From assembly GCA_947476145.1 (NCBI GenBank), contig CANJPH010000002.1, forward strand, positions 62,001 to 126,000: a stretch of 64,000 bases of DNA. The letters run 5' to 3'. Shown here piece by piece: positions 51,530 through 60,200 of this stretch; positions within the stretch are counted from its first letter, which is position 1; every line of letters starts with the position of its first letter. Source of the stretch: Bacteroidota bacterium. GTDB lineage: Bacteria > Bacteroidota > Bacteroidia > Chitinophagales > Chitinophagaceae. A program made the translations under genes and the position numbers. The notes below the pieces were generated by a model. It was not told the DNA's origin. It ran no database searches and worked only from the letters and a program-made list of their open reading frames with translations.

Positions 51530-52873
51530 TTAAGATTGCGCAGGTCCAGGATTGCCTCCTTGCGGTGGCCTGTTGTCAGGTCTTGGCCTATTCTTAGGTC
51601 CGTTATTAGGTCTTGGGCCGTTGTTATTTCTCGGACCATTATTATTACGAGGTCCATTAAAGTTTCTTGGCCCGTTATTAGGTCCATTGCTAGGTCCACG
51701 ACTGTCTCTGTTGGGTCCACCGTTTCTATCATTGTTATAATTGCCATTGCCAGGACCTCTTTGTTGGTCTTTGCGACGACGATCATTTTTCTCAAGTGTC
51801 TTAAGACTTATTTGACCAACTAATTCTACAAAAGAAGACTCCACTTCCTTAGCTTTACTACTGATTACTTCTACTGCTTGCAATTCGTCCACCACGATAC
51901 CTTGTTGGTTTAATTTTTTAATTTCAACAACACGATCAATGGTTAAAGGAAAATGCTTTGTATTATTAGGTAGAGTATACCACATAAGATTTTTGAAAAT
52001 ATCTTTCTTTATAAGGAATGCTTGACCCATGGCAGTTTGTAAAGTATCTGCATAGTCTGGAAATCCTTGTAAAGCATCTAAGTAGGTATCTAATTCAAAA
52101 TTCAAACAACATTTTAAACGACCACATTGTCCGCTTAATTTAGTTTGATTAATAGATAAATTTTGATAACGCGCTGCAGTGGTGTTTACACTTTTAAAAT
52201 CGTGTAACCAGGTACTACAACATAATTCTCGTCCACAACTTCCAATGCCACCTAATTTAGCGGCCTCTTGGCGAATTCCAATTTGGCGCATTTCCACTTT
52301 TAATTTAAACTCGCCAGCAAATATGCGGATGAGTTCTCTGAAGTCAATACGGTCGTCGGCAGTATAAAAGAAAGTTGCTTTTTTACCATCGGCCTGCACT
52401 TCTACTTCACTTAATTTCATTGCCAACTTAAAATAAGATGCATGTGTACGACTGCGCGCTAAAATATCGGACTCTCTGCTTTTGCTAATTTTGAAAGCCT
52501 CTATTTCTCTATCATTACTTGGCCTAAGAATTTTTTTCATGTCGGGATTAAATTCATCCGTCCCTCTCTTCTTTAATTGAAGTCTTACAAGTTCCCCGGT
52601 AAGTGATACTTCTCCAACGTCAAATCCATTCACACCTTCCACAGTTACATAGTCCCCTTTTTCAAATTGTTGTAAAGCGGTGTTTTTATAAAATTCTTTT
52701 CTGCTGCCTTGTTTAAAGCTTACTTCTACCACTTTACATTGACTATCAAGATCGTCAATAGGTAGATCACGTAACCAATCGTGTACGTTTAATCTGTTAC
52801 AACCGCCCGAACTACAGCCACCGTTGCTTTTGCAACCGCCTGGTTTACCAGTTCCACATGATCCACATCCCAT
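51530..52873 (-). CDS. PSP1 domain protein, RicT/YaaT-like
   Basis: FFYTADDRIDFRELIRIFAGEFKLKVEMRQIGIRQEAAKLGGIGSCGRELCCSTWL and SGQCGRLKCCLNFE; adjacent to holB as in Firmicutes yaaT. Confidence 0.92.
   Translation of the reverse strand: MGCGSCGTGKPGGCKSNGGCSSGGCNRLNVHDWLRDLPIDDLDSQCKVVEVSFKQGSRKEFYKNTALQQFEKGDYVTVEGVNGFDVGEVSLTGELVRLQLKKRGTDEFNPDMKKILRPSNDREIEAFKISKSRESDILARSRTHASYFKLAMKLSEVEVQADGKKATFFYTADDRIDFRELIRIFAGEFKLKVEMRQIGIRQEAAKLGGIGSCGRELCCSTWLHDFKSVNTTAARYQNLSINQTKLSGQCGRLKCCLNFELDTYLDALQGFPDYADTLQTAMGQAFLIKKDIFKNLMWYTLPNNTKHFPLTIDRVVEIKKLNQQGIVVDELQAVEVISSKAKEVESSFVELVGQISLKTLEKNDRRRKDQQRGPGNGNYNNDRNGGPNRDSRGPSNGPNNGPRNFNGPRNNNGPRNNNGPRPNNGPKNRPRPDNRPPQGGNPGPAQS
51540..51770 (-). 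repeat. Low-complexity Asn/Gly/Pro/Arg repeat at the 3' end of the ricT-like gene
   Basis: Encodes GPSNGPNNGPRNFNGPRNNNGPRNNNGPRPNNGPKNRPRPDN; GGTCCRTTATTA-type DNA repeats. Confidence 0.85.
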
Positions 52874-52943
52874 ATATAGTAAATTCTAACTGTTATTGAA
52901 TAAAAATACCCGCCCATGCCTCTTTTATCACCATCCACGCTGC

Positions 52944-54140
52944 TTAGGCTTCTGTCAAAATTAAGGTTTTGTTCTGAATGATATGATAGAACTTGATTCC
53001 CAAGGCCATAAATAGCATTTTTGGGTTCGCATTACGTTCAATATGGTATACAGCCTTGTCCAGTTCTTGAACAATGGCCTCCAATTGACCAACGCTTGCT
53101 ATTTTATTGATTCTGAGGGCAAAATCCTTTAAAGCGGGGTCCAAAGGAATCTCGCTACCCAGTACTTTTATACGAATACTTTGCTCTAATAAGTGGTTAA
53201 AGTACTTTAAAAACTGTTTTTGAGGCTCTCTGCCTATTTTACTGATCTCTTCCACCCATTTCATCTGAGCCAAAGGGCCTCCTTTTAGGATAGCATTTAA
53301 CCATTCCCTGATTTGTGTTAAAAAATCGGCATCACTATGCTGTAATAAATGAAGTGCCTCTCGGTAGTTCCCGTCCGAAATGGCTGCAATTTGAGCTGCT
53401 TTTTCGGGTTCAACATGTCCTTTTTGTATTAAGGCCGTCTCAATTTCGTGGGTGGTTAATCTTGGCACTTTTATAAATTGGCAACGACTTAATATGGTAG
53501 GTAAAATTTGCTCCTCCGAGTTCGCAACTAATAAGAAGATAGTATTGGCAGGAGGCTCCTCAATTAATTTTAATAATTTATTTCCCTCTTTGCCTAAATA
53601 TTCTGGCATCCACATCACTAATACCTTATACGGGCTTTCAAAACTTTTGAAAGAAAGTTTTTTGATAATTTCATTGCATTCCTCTGCGCTAATATTTCCT
53701 TGTTTGTTTTCGGCATTAATAGATTGAAGCCAATCAAATACATTGCCGTATGGATAGCCATTTATAAATTCTCTCCACGCTTCAATAAAATTGGAGCTTA
53801 AATTCTTAGCGCCTGGTTTTTCAGTGATGCTTGGAAATGAGAAATGTAAATCGGGATGCATCAATTGACTAGCACGGTGATAGGCAGGCAATTCCGCTAT
53901 TTCTTCGGGGCTATATACTTTTGGACTCGTTGGCTCCGGTGCACCAAATAAATCACCACCAGCAGATTCATTTTTATTGGGAATACTTACAATATACTGT
54001 GCAAAAGCAACGGCGAGTGGCAGTGCGCCCGATCCTTCCGGTCCCACAAAAAGTATAGCATGACTTAGTCTTTGGTGTTGTACCATTTGGACTAACTGCT
54101 GCTTTAATTTTTCTTGACCAATGACTTCACTCAATAACAT
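52944..54140 (-). CDS. holB: DNA polymerase III subunit delta' (HolB-like)
   Basis: VIGQEKLKQQLVQMVQHQRLSHAILFVGPEGSG, KLLKLIEEPPANTIFLLVANSEEQILPTILSRCQ. Confidence 0.92.
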   Translation of the reverse strand: MLLSEVIGQEKLKQQLVQMVQHQRLSHAILFVGPEGSGALPLAVAFAQYIVSIPNKNESAGGDLFGAPEPTSPKVYSPEEIAELPAYHRASQLMHPDLHFSFPSITEKPGAKNLSSNFIEAWREFINGYPYGNVFDWLQSINAENKQGNISAEECNEIIKKLSFKSFESPYKVLVMWMPEYLGKEGNKLLKLIEEPPANTIFLLVANSEEQILPTILSRCQFIKVPRLTTHEIETALIQKGHVEPEKAAQIAAISDGNYREALHLLQHSDADFLTQIREWLNAILKGGPLAQMKWVEEISKIGREPQKQFLKYFNHLLEQSIRIKVLGSEIPLDPALKDFALRINKIASVGQLEAIVQELDKAVYHIERNANPKMLFMALGIKFYHIIQNKTLILTEA

Positions 54141-54155
54141 GTAGTGAAGATAAGA

Positions 54156-54176
54156 AAAAACCGCGGTGCGGTTTTT
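54156..54176 (-). terminator. Intrinsic terminator between gpx and holB
   Basis: AAAAACCGC-GGT-GCGGTTTTT; minus-strand hairpin followed by a T-run. Confidence 0.8.
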
Positions 54177-54216
54177 GATGTGTAGAAAAGTGTATACATC
54201 TTTTGATGAAAGCCGT

Positions 54217-54741
54217 TTATTTTAAGCGGGACAAAATATCCTCACTATCGGGTTTTACGTTGCTTGGGAAATAGGCAACCATTTTACCATTTTCGTCTAG
54301 TAAGAATTTATTAAAATTCCAACCAATATTAGCATCTAAAACGCCATTTTTCGCCTTCTGCGTTAACCATTGATAAATGGGTGCAATGCTAGCCCCTTTC
54401 ACGTCTATTTTATCCGCCAATGGGAAAGTAACACCATAATTCTTTTTACAAAAACTTACAATTTCTTCGTTGGTGCCGGGCTCCTGTCCGCCAAACTGGT
54501 TACATGGGAATCCAACAATTACCAATTTATCCTTGTATTGCTCATATACCTTTTCTAGACCTTCATATTGAGGCGTATAGCCGCATTTGCTAGCTGTATT
54601 TACGATTAAAATCATTTTCCCTTTAAAAGAAGCAAAATCAATTTGCTTTCCGTCAATACTATTGACTTTAAAACTATGTATGCTTTGGGCGTTGCTTAAT
54701 GTAGCAATGGCAACAAAAAATAAGGTAGCTAGAAATTTCAT
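54217..54741 (-). CDS. Glutathione peroxidase family protein
   Basis: Signal peptide; LIVNTASKCGYTPQYEGLEKVYEQYKDKLVIVGFPCNQFGGQEPGTNEEI. Confidence 0.95.
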   Translation of the reverse strand: MKFLATLFFVAIATLSNAQSIHSFKVNSIDGKQIDFASFKGKMILIVNTASKCGYTPQYEGLEKVYEQYKDKLVIVGFPCNQFGGQEPGTNEEIVSFCKKNYGVTFPLADKIDVKGASIAPIYQWLTQKAKNGVLDANIGWNFNKFLLDENGKMVAYFPSNVKPDSEDILSRLK

Positions 54742-54829
54742 AAAATTGTTTTTATAATTAAAGATAACAAGATTCGTCTAAAATGGTTTACTGAATCTGC
54801 AGATAATATGTAAATATAGGGCGTATGAA

Positions 54830-55543
54830 TTAATAATAGGTATAGGCTGCAGCGGCAATTTGTATGCTTGCGGGTTGGGCTTGCATTAAACAAGTGTACG
54901 CAGTTTCTAGGGTGGCACCTGTTGTAATAACATCGTCTATGATGAGTAAGTGCTTTCCTTTAAGTGTATTGAATTGATTGAGTGAAAATAGGGAATGGGT
55001 CTCTGCGGATCTTTGTAAACGGTCCTTGTGGGTTTGAGTGTCTCCTTCCTTGGACTTGAGCAGTCCATTAAAAATAGGAACTTGGTATCCATTGGCAATG
55101 ATGGCCTCGCAAATAATTAAACTTTGATTAAACCCTCTTTTTTTCATTTTTCGTTTACTTATCGGAATGGGTATTAAATAATCTATTTGACTATATTTTG
55201 GGTTATTGATGAGTTCGTTTGCCATAAGCCTTCCAAGTAGGTAACCCGCTTTTTTATTTTGTTGATACTTTAATTCAAAAATAATTTGTTGAACGATACT
55301 TTCTTTGGTAAAAAATAACACAGCCATTGCATTTGAAATATTGGCGCGCCCCCAAAATATTTTTTCAATGGGATTAGTTTGCATTTGTTCAAAATGCGTA
55401 AAAGGCAATTGTGTTTCACAGGCATCACAAATAATTTGCTCCTTGCGAAGCTCATCCATACTACATTGCAAACAAATATGCGGGTAAAAAAGATGCTGTA
55501 AAGCTTGTAGATAGGAGCCTATGGTATTTATCCAATGCAACAT
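54830..55543 (-). CDS. ComF family protein (phosphoribosyltransferase-like)
   Basis: Zn-finger-like CLQCSMDELRKEQIICDAC, PIPISKRKMKKRGFNQS, LLIIDDVITTGATL. Confidence 0.93.
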   Translation of the reverse strand: MLHWINTIGSYLQALQHLFYPHICLQCSMDELRKEQIICDACETQLPFTHFEQMQTNPIEKIFWGRANISNAMAVLFFTKESIVQQIIFELKYQQNKKAGYLLGRLMANELINNPKYSQIDYLIPIPISKRKMKKRGFNQSLIICEAIIANGYQVPIFNGLLKSKEGDTQTHKDRLQRSAETHSLFSLNQFNTLKGKHLLIIDDVITTGATLETAYTCLMQAQPASIQIAAAAYTYY

Positions 55544-55544
55544 G

Positions 55545-56915
55545 TTAAAAGAATAGGCGATAAGCTTCGTCTACTCTTTCCACTGGGATAATTTGAATAC
55601 TATGTTTTTTGGGCTCAATACCTTTGCTGTTGAATGCAGAAATATAAATTTTTTCGAAGCCTAGTTTTTCTGCTTCTGCTATACGTTGCTGAATTCTATT
55701 CACTGCTCTAATTTCTCCATTCAAACCCACTTCTCCAGCAAAGCAAATGCCTTGTGGTAGTGGAATGTCTTCATAAGAAGAAAGCAGTGATAATATAATG
55801 GCAAGATCTAAGGAAGGGTCTTCTATTTTTAGGCCGCCGGCAATATTTACAAAAACATCCTTCATGCCAAATGCAAATCCACCGCGCTTTTCCAGCACCG
55901 CTAATAATAATTGTAGTCTTCTTAAATCAAATCCGGTGACCGTTCTTTGAGGTGTGCCATAAACACTTTGGGTCACCAATGCTTGCACTTCTATTAATAG
56001 TGGACGCATGCCTTCCATAGAGGCAGCAATGGTACTTCCACTTAGGGATTCATTTCGTTGTGCAATTAAAAATGCGGATGGGTTGTTCACTACTTTCATG
56101 CCCTCTCCCGTCATTTCATAAATACCCAATTCACTAGTACTTCCGAATCTATTTTTCAAAGTACGCAACATTCTATAGGCGTAATGACGGTCCCCTTCAA
56201 ATTGAAGTACGGTGTCCACCATATGCTCTAAAATTTTTGGACCTGCAATGGTTCCTTCCTTGGTAATATGACCAATTAAAAATACAGGGGTACCTGTTTC
56301 TTTCGCAAAGCGTTGAAATTCCGCAGCCGTTTGTTTTATTTGAGATACACTTCCTGCCGCCGCTTCAATGGTATTAGATTCAAGGGTTTGAATAGAATCC
56401 ACAATCACCACAGTGGGCTTTAATTTTTTGATGGCTTTAAAAATATCCGAAGTACGTGTTTCCGTGAGTAAGTAAAAATTTTCGTTTTGTAAATTTAAAC
56501 GGTCGGCGCGCATTTTAATTTGCTGAATGCTTTCCTCACCACTAATGTATAAAACAGTTTGATCCTTCATCATCAAACCTTGTTGTAAAAACAAGGTACT
56601 CTTTCCAATGCCTGGCTCGCCTGCAACAAGCACAATAGAACCCAATACGATGCCTCCGCCCAATACACGATTAAGTTCGGGGTCGGCACTACTAATTCTT
56701 TTTTCTGATTGACTATTTACTTCGTTGATGGCAATTACTTGCGTGCCTTTTTGTTGGGTGTTATAATCATCCCAACCTGTATCTTTCTTTTCTCCTTTTT
56801 CTACTAATTCCTCAGTGAAAGTATTCCACTCATTACAAGCAGGGCATTTGCCCGCCCATTTCGCAGATTCATAACCACAATTATTACAAAAAAAGGCCGA
56901 TTTAGCTTTGCTCAT
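55545..56915 (-). CDS. radA: DNA repair protein RadA
   Basis: FFCNNCGYESAKWAGKCPACNEWNTF, AGEPGIGKSTLFLQQG, KNRFGSTSELGIYEM, Lon-like C-terminus. Confidence 0.97.
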   Translation of the reverse strand: MSKAKSAFFCNNCGYESAKWAGKCPACNEWNTFTEELVEKGEKKDTGWDDYNTQQKGTQVIAINEVNSQSEKRISSADPELNRVLGGGIVLGSIVLVAGEPGIGKSTLFLQQGLMMKDQTVLYISGEESIQQIKMRADRLNLQNENFYLLTETRTSDIFKAIKKLKPTVVIVDSIQTLESNTIEAAAGSVSQIKQTAAEFQRFAKETGTPVFLIGHITKEGTIAGPKILEHMVDTVLQFEGDRHYAYRMLRTLKNRFGSTSELGIYEMTGEGMKVVNNPSAFLIAQRNESLSGSTIAASMEGMRPLLIEVQALVTQSVYGTPQRTVTGFDLRRLQLLLAVLEKRGGFAFGMKDVFVNIAGGLKIEDPSLDLAIILSLLSSYEDIPLPQGICFAGEVGLNGEIRAVNRIQQRIAEAEKLGFEKIYISAFNSKGIEPKKHSIQIIPVERVDEAYRLFF

Positions 56916-56970
56916 ACCTTAAAGATAAAGGCTATTTGAATTATTTATGAAGTAAAAACCGAAAATAGTT

Positions 56971-58518
56971 TTACAGCTTAATTTCTTCCTGCTGGTCATC
57001 CAAGAATTTATATTCTACCAAATGACTACTATTATCAGGTTGAGAGGACAGCTTTAACTTATACTTGCTTTTCCACTTTTTAATGATACTCCTAAATATT
57101 CCCTTGGTTAAATGAGAATGGATAATAGGGTGTACTAGTATTTGAATATGCTTGTGTCCATGGGTAGCCAAATAGGAAAGCTTTTTTTCCATCTCATCTT
57201 CTAACAATAAGCTTGAAGTGATCACTCCGGTACCCTTACAAGCCGGGCAATCCTCGGAAGTATTGATATTCACCTCGGGTCTAATTCTTTGACGTGTTGC
57301 TTGCAATAAACCAAATTTGGAAATAGGCAATACAGAATGTCTAGCACGGTCTGTTTTCATAAACTCGTCCAATGCTTCCTGTACTTTGCGTTTATTTTCA
57401 GGAAGCTTCATGTCAATAAAGTCTATAACAATGATGCCCCCAATATCTCTTAGTCTTAATTGACGTGCAATTTCTTCGGCTGCTTCTAAATTAGTTTGAA
57501 AGGCGTTCTCTTCCTGGTTATTGCTCACACTTTTGAATCCACTGTTTACATCAATCACGTGAAGTGCTTCGGTATGTTCAATAATTAAGTATGCACCGCT
57601 AGGTAAGTTCACCGTTTTGCCAAAAGAAGATTTCACTTGCTTAGTGATACCATACTGGTCAAATATTTCCTGATCGCCGCTGTGTAAACTTAAAATATTT
57701 GCTTTCCCTGGGGCGATTCTTTGTAAATAGCTTAAGGTAATGTCAAATATTTTTTTATCGTTGACTACAATTTTGTTGAAGTCCTCATTTAATAAGTCTC
57801 TTAAAATACTGGTTGTCTTGCTCGCCTCACCCATAATACGAGCAGGAGCTATACCCCCTTTCAGGTTGGCTTGTATATTTTTCCAATTCTCTACCAAGGT
57901 CAATAAATCCTCATGCAATTCGGCCGTAGATTTTCCTTCGGCAGCCGTTCTTACAATAACACCAAAGTTTTTTGGTCTAATAGACTCCATCATTTTTTGA
58001 AGACGCTTACGCTCCTCACCACTATGAATTTTTTTTGAGACCGCAACAATTTCATTAAAAGGCGTTAAAACAATAAATCTACCTGCTAAGGATAACTCGC
58101 AAGTTAATCTTGGTCCCTTTGCTGCAATAGGCTCTTTTAAAATTTGCACCAATATATTGGGCTTGCCATTTAATACTTCACTAATCTTTCCTGTTTTGAC
58201 AATTTCAGGTGCGGTTTGAAATTTAGAGAAATCAAAGCTGTTATCATTATTATTAACAACTTCCTGCGTGTACTTAATAATGGATTTAATGTAAGGGCTT
58301 AAATCGGTATAATGCAAGAATGCATCTTTCTCAAATCCTACATCCACAAATGCAGCATTAAGTCCTGGAATAATTTTACGCACTTTTCCTAGGTACAAAT
58401 CTCCCACAGCCCAGCGGGTATCCATTTTTTCGTTATGGATTTCCACCAATTTCTTATCCTCCAACAAGGCTATTTCAACCCCATCAGCGGAACTATTTAT
58501 AATTAATTCTTTATTCAC
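56971..58518 (-). CDS. rng: Ribonuclease E/G family protein, GTG start
   Basis: IYLGKVRKIIPGLNAAFVDVGFEKDAFLHYTDL S1, IDVNSGF, GGIIVIDFIDM, CPACKGTG. Confidence 0.95.
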   Translation of the reverse strand: MNKELIINSSADGVEIALLEDKKLVEIHNEKMDTRWAVGDLYLGKVRKIIPGLNAAFVDVGFEKDAFLHYTDLSPYIKSIIKYTQEVVNNNDNSFDFSKFQTAPEIVKTGKISEVLNGKPNILVQILKEPIAAKGPRLTCELSLAGRFIVLTPFNEIVAVSKKIHSGEERKRLQKMMESIRPKNFGVIVRTAAEGKSTAELHEDLLTLVENWKNIQANLKGGIAPARIMGEASKTTSILRDLLNEDFNKIVVNDKKIFDITLSYLQRIAPGKANILSLHSGDQEIFDQYGITKQVKSSFGKTVNLPSGAYLIIEHTEALHVIDVNSGFKSVSNNQEENAFQTNLEAAEEIARQLRLRDIGGIIVIDFIDMKLPENKRKVQEALDEFMKTDRARHSVLPISKFGLLQATRQRIRPEVNINTSEDCPACKGTGVITSSLLLEDEMEKKLSYLATHGHKHIQILVHPIIHSHLTKGIFRSIIKKWKSKYKLKLSSQPDNSSHLVEYKFLDDQQEEIKL

Positions 58519-58521
58519 TTA

Positions 58522-58651
58522 TAGCAACTTTTTTAAAAACATATAGCAGGCCACCGTGATAGCTTAGCTAAATGCTTTATAATTTTTGTAAACACGGCCA
58601 CTTTACGAAGAAAGGAAAAGGTAAGGTAAAGTTGCTAAGTAGAAGGGTGGC
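58522..58651 (-). promoter_or_regulatory. Structured 5' leader candidate upstream of rng
   Basis: TAGCAACTTT (58522-58531) and AAAGTTGCTA (58628-58637) perfect 10-bp complement; further GCCACC/GGTGGC and CCGTG/CACGG pairs. Confidence 0.45.
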
Positions 58652-58665
58652 GTGCATTTGAAAAG

Positions 58666-58704
58666 AATACTAGTGTGAGCCTATTACAGAAACACACTAG
58701 TATT
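58666..58704 (-). terminator. Hairpin downstream of the 31-aa AURKAIP1/COX24-like gene
   Basis: AATACTAGTGTG (58666-58677) / CACACTAGTATT (58693-58704), 12 bp perfect, weak T-run on minus strand. Confidence 0.5.
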
Positions 58705-58715
58705 TAGGAAGAGAA

Positions 58716-58811
58716 CTATTTATTCTTCTTCTTATGACGATTCTTTCTTAAACGTTTTTTTCTTTTGTGCGTCGCAATTTTATGACGCTTTCTTTTTTTA
58801 CCACAAGGCAT
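58716..58811 (-). CDS. AURKAIP1/COX24 domain-containing small basic (ribosomal-type) protein, 31 aa
   Basis: Hand translation MPCGKKRKRHKIATHKRKKRLRKNRHKKKNK*; below the ORF-track length cut-off. Confidence 0.88.
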   Translation of the reverse strand: MPCGKKRKRHKIATHKRKKRLRKNRHKKKNK

Positions 58812-58838
58812 GTCCGATATTTTTTGTTATTAAAAATC

Positions 58839-59681
58839 TTATTTCTTCAACTCTTTAATTCTTTTATCAATTGCATCTTTAGCTTCTGGGTTATCTATCA
58901 ACCCTTTCATCTTTGAATACCACTCTATCGCTAACGACTTTTGATTACTTAGCTCATAACACTCTGCAAGGTTCACCATAGCTTCCATGTTTTTTGGCTC
59001 CAACTTTAGGATGTTCAAAAATCTTTCAATGGCTTTTGGATATTGCCCCGATTTTTTACCCCCCAATCCTAACATCATATTTCCATAAATATTTTGCGGA
59101 TTTTTATCTACTACTTCTTTAACTTTTAAAATGCCTTGCATAGGGTTGTCTGAAATATTTCCAAACAAATAGCAGGCGCCTAAGTTAATGATGGCTGAAT
59201 CATTTTTTGGGTTGATTACCAATGCTTTCTCTAAAAGAACTTTCGCATTTGCTGCTATCCAATTTTGAATGGCAGGGGGTGCTTCCTGTGTTGCTAGGTT
59301 ATCTACCAACAGTTGGGCTGCAAAAGTGAGGCTTTTTTCAGAATTTTCCAACAAAGCAGCACTGTAAGTGTAATATAAATATGGTTCGATCCTATGTGCG
59401 GAGTCGGCCCAAAACTTAGATAATTGTCTATATATTACAGCTCTATCAGCTGGTGATTTAGCTGTATTTAATTGATTTTCAATACTTAACAAAGAAATTT
59501 TCTGTGTACCGGTTAATGCGGTTTTAGCGCCATCAAGGATGGTTTGAGTACTAATTGTTTGATTTTCAGTATTTTCTTTTCCTGCTCCAGGGCCCTCTTT
59601 TTTACTTCTAGGGACAAAAATAATGACTGCTACACATAAAAGCGTGGCAATTAAGACAACAATGAACTGAGGTTTTTTCAA
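58839..59681 (-). CDS. Tetratricopeptide repeat protein, membrane-anchored
   Basis: N-terminal TM, TPR-like repeats (PKNDSAIINLGACYLFGN, PKNMEAMVNLAECYELSNQKSLAIEWY). Confidence 0.88.
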   Translation of the reverse strand: MKKPQFIVVLIATLLCVAVIIFVPRSKKEGPGAGKENTENQTISTQTILDGAKTALTGTQKISLLSIENQLNTAKSPADRAVIYRQLSKFWADSAHRIEPYLYYTYSAALLENSEKSLTFAAQLLVDNLATQEAPPAIQNWIAANAKVLLEKALVINPKNDSAIINLGACYLFGNISDNPMQGILKVKEVVDKNPQNIYGNMMLGLGGKKSGQYPKAIERFLNILKLEPKNMEAMVNLAECYELSNQKSLAIEWYSKMKGLIDNPEAKDAIDKRIKELKK

Positions 59682-59707
59682 AATTCGACGATTTCCAGCA
59701 AAGGTAA

Positions 59708-59992
59708 TTACTTACGACTGCTTTTCACCTCGTTTACGAATTCTTTTGCAGGTTTAAATGCTGGAATAAAATGTTCAGGAATGGCTACCGCAATATTCTT
59801 TTTAATATTACGCCCAATTTTAGCGGCTCTTTTCTTAGTAATAAAGCTACCAAACCCACGGATATAGATATTCTCGCCGTTTGATAAGCTTTCTTTTACT
59901 TCCTTGAACATCGTTTCCAAAGTAACTAGAACATCCACTTTGGGAATTCCAGTTTTCTCGGAGATTTGATTGATGAGATCAGATTTTCTCAT
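59708..59992 (-). CDS. HU/IHF family DNA-binding protein
   Basis: MRKSDLINQISEKTGIPKVDVLVTLETMFKEVKESLSNGENIYIRGFGSFITKKRAAKIGRN. Confidence 0.95.
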   Translation of the reverse strand: MRKSDLINQISEKTGIPKVDVLVTLETMFKEVKESLSNGENIYIRGFGSFITKKRAAKIGRNIKKNIAVAIPEHFIPAFKPAKEFVNEVKSSRK

Positions 59993-60200
59993 GAAGTTGA
60001 TTTTTGGGTTTCAGTATTAAAAATAAATTAAATTTTAACTTTTTACAACTAATTCATCATTTATTTATATCGAATTGTCCATTATTTTAGCATAATATAC
60101 ATATATATTTATTATATATAATAATAGTATAATTTATAATGTATCAATTTTAGACAAAAAATAGGTCAGAATTCATCATTTTTACCCAATTTTACCCAAA

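Noticed and set aside
51526-51823. Overlapping ORFs 51526-51795 minus, 51536-51823 plus and 51552-51740 plus
   Set aside because: Artefacts of the NGPR low-complexity repeat; the ricT-like frame explains the region.
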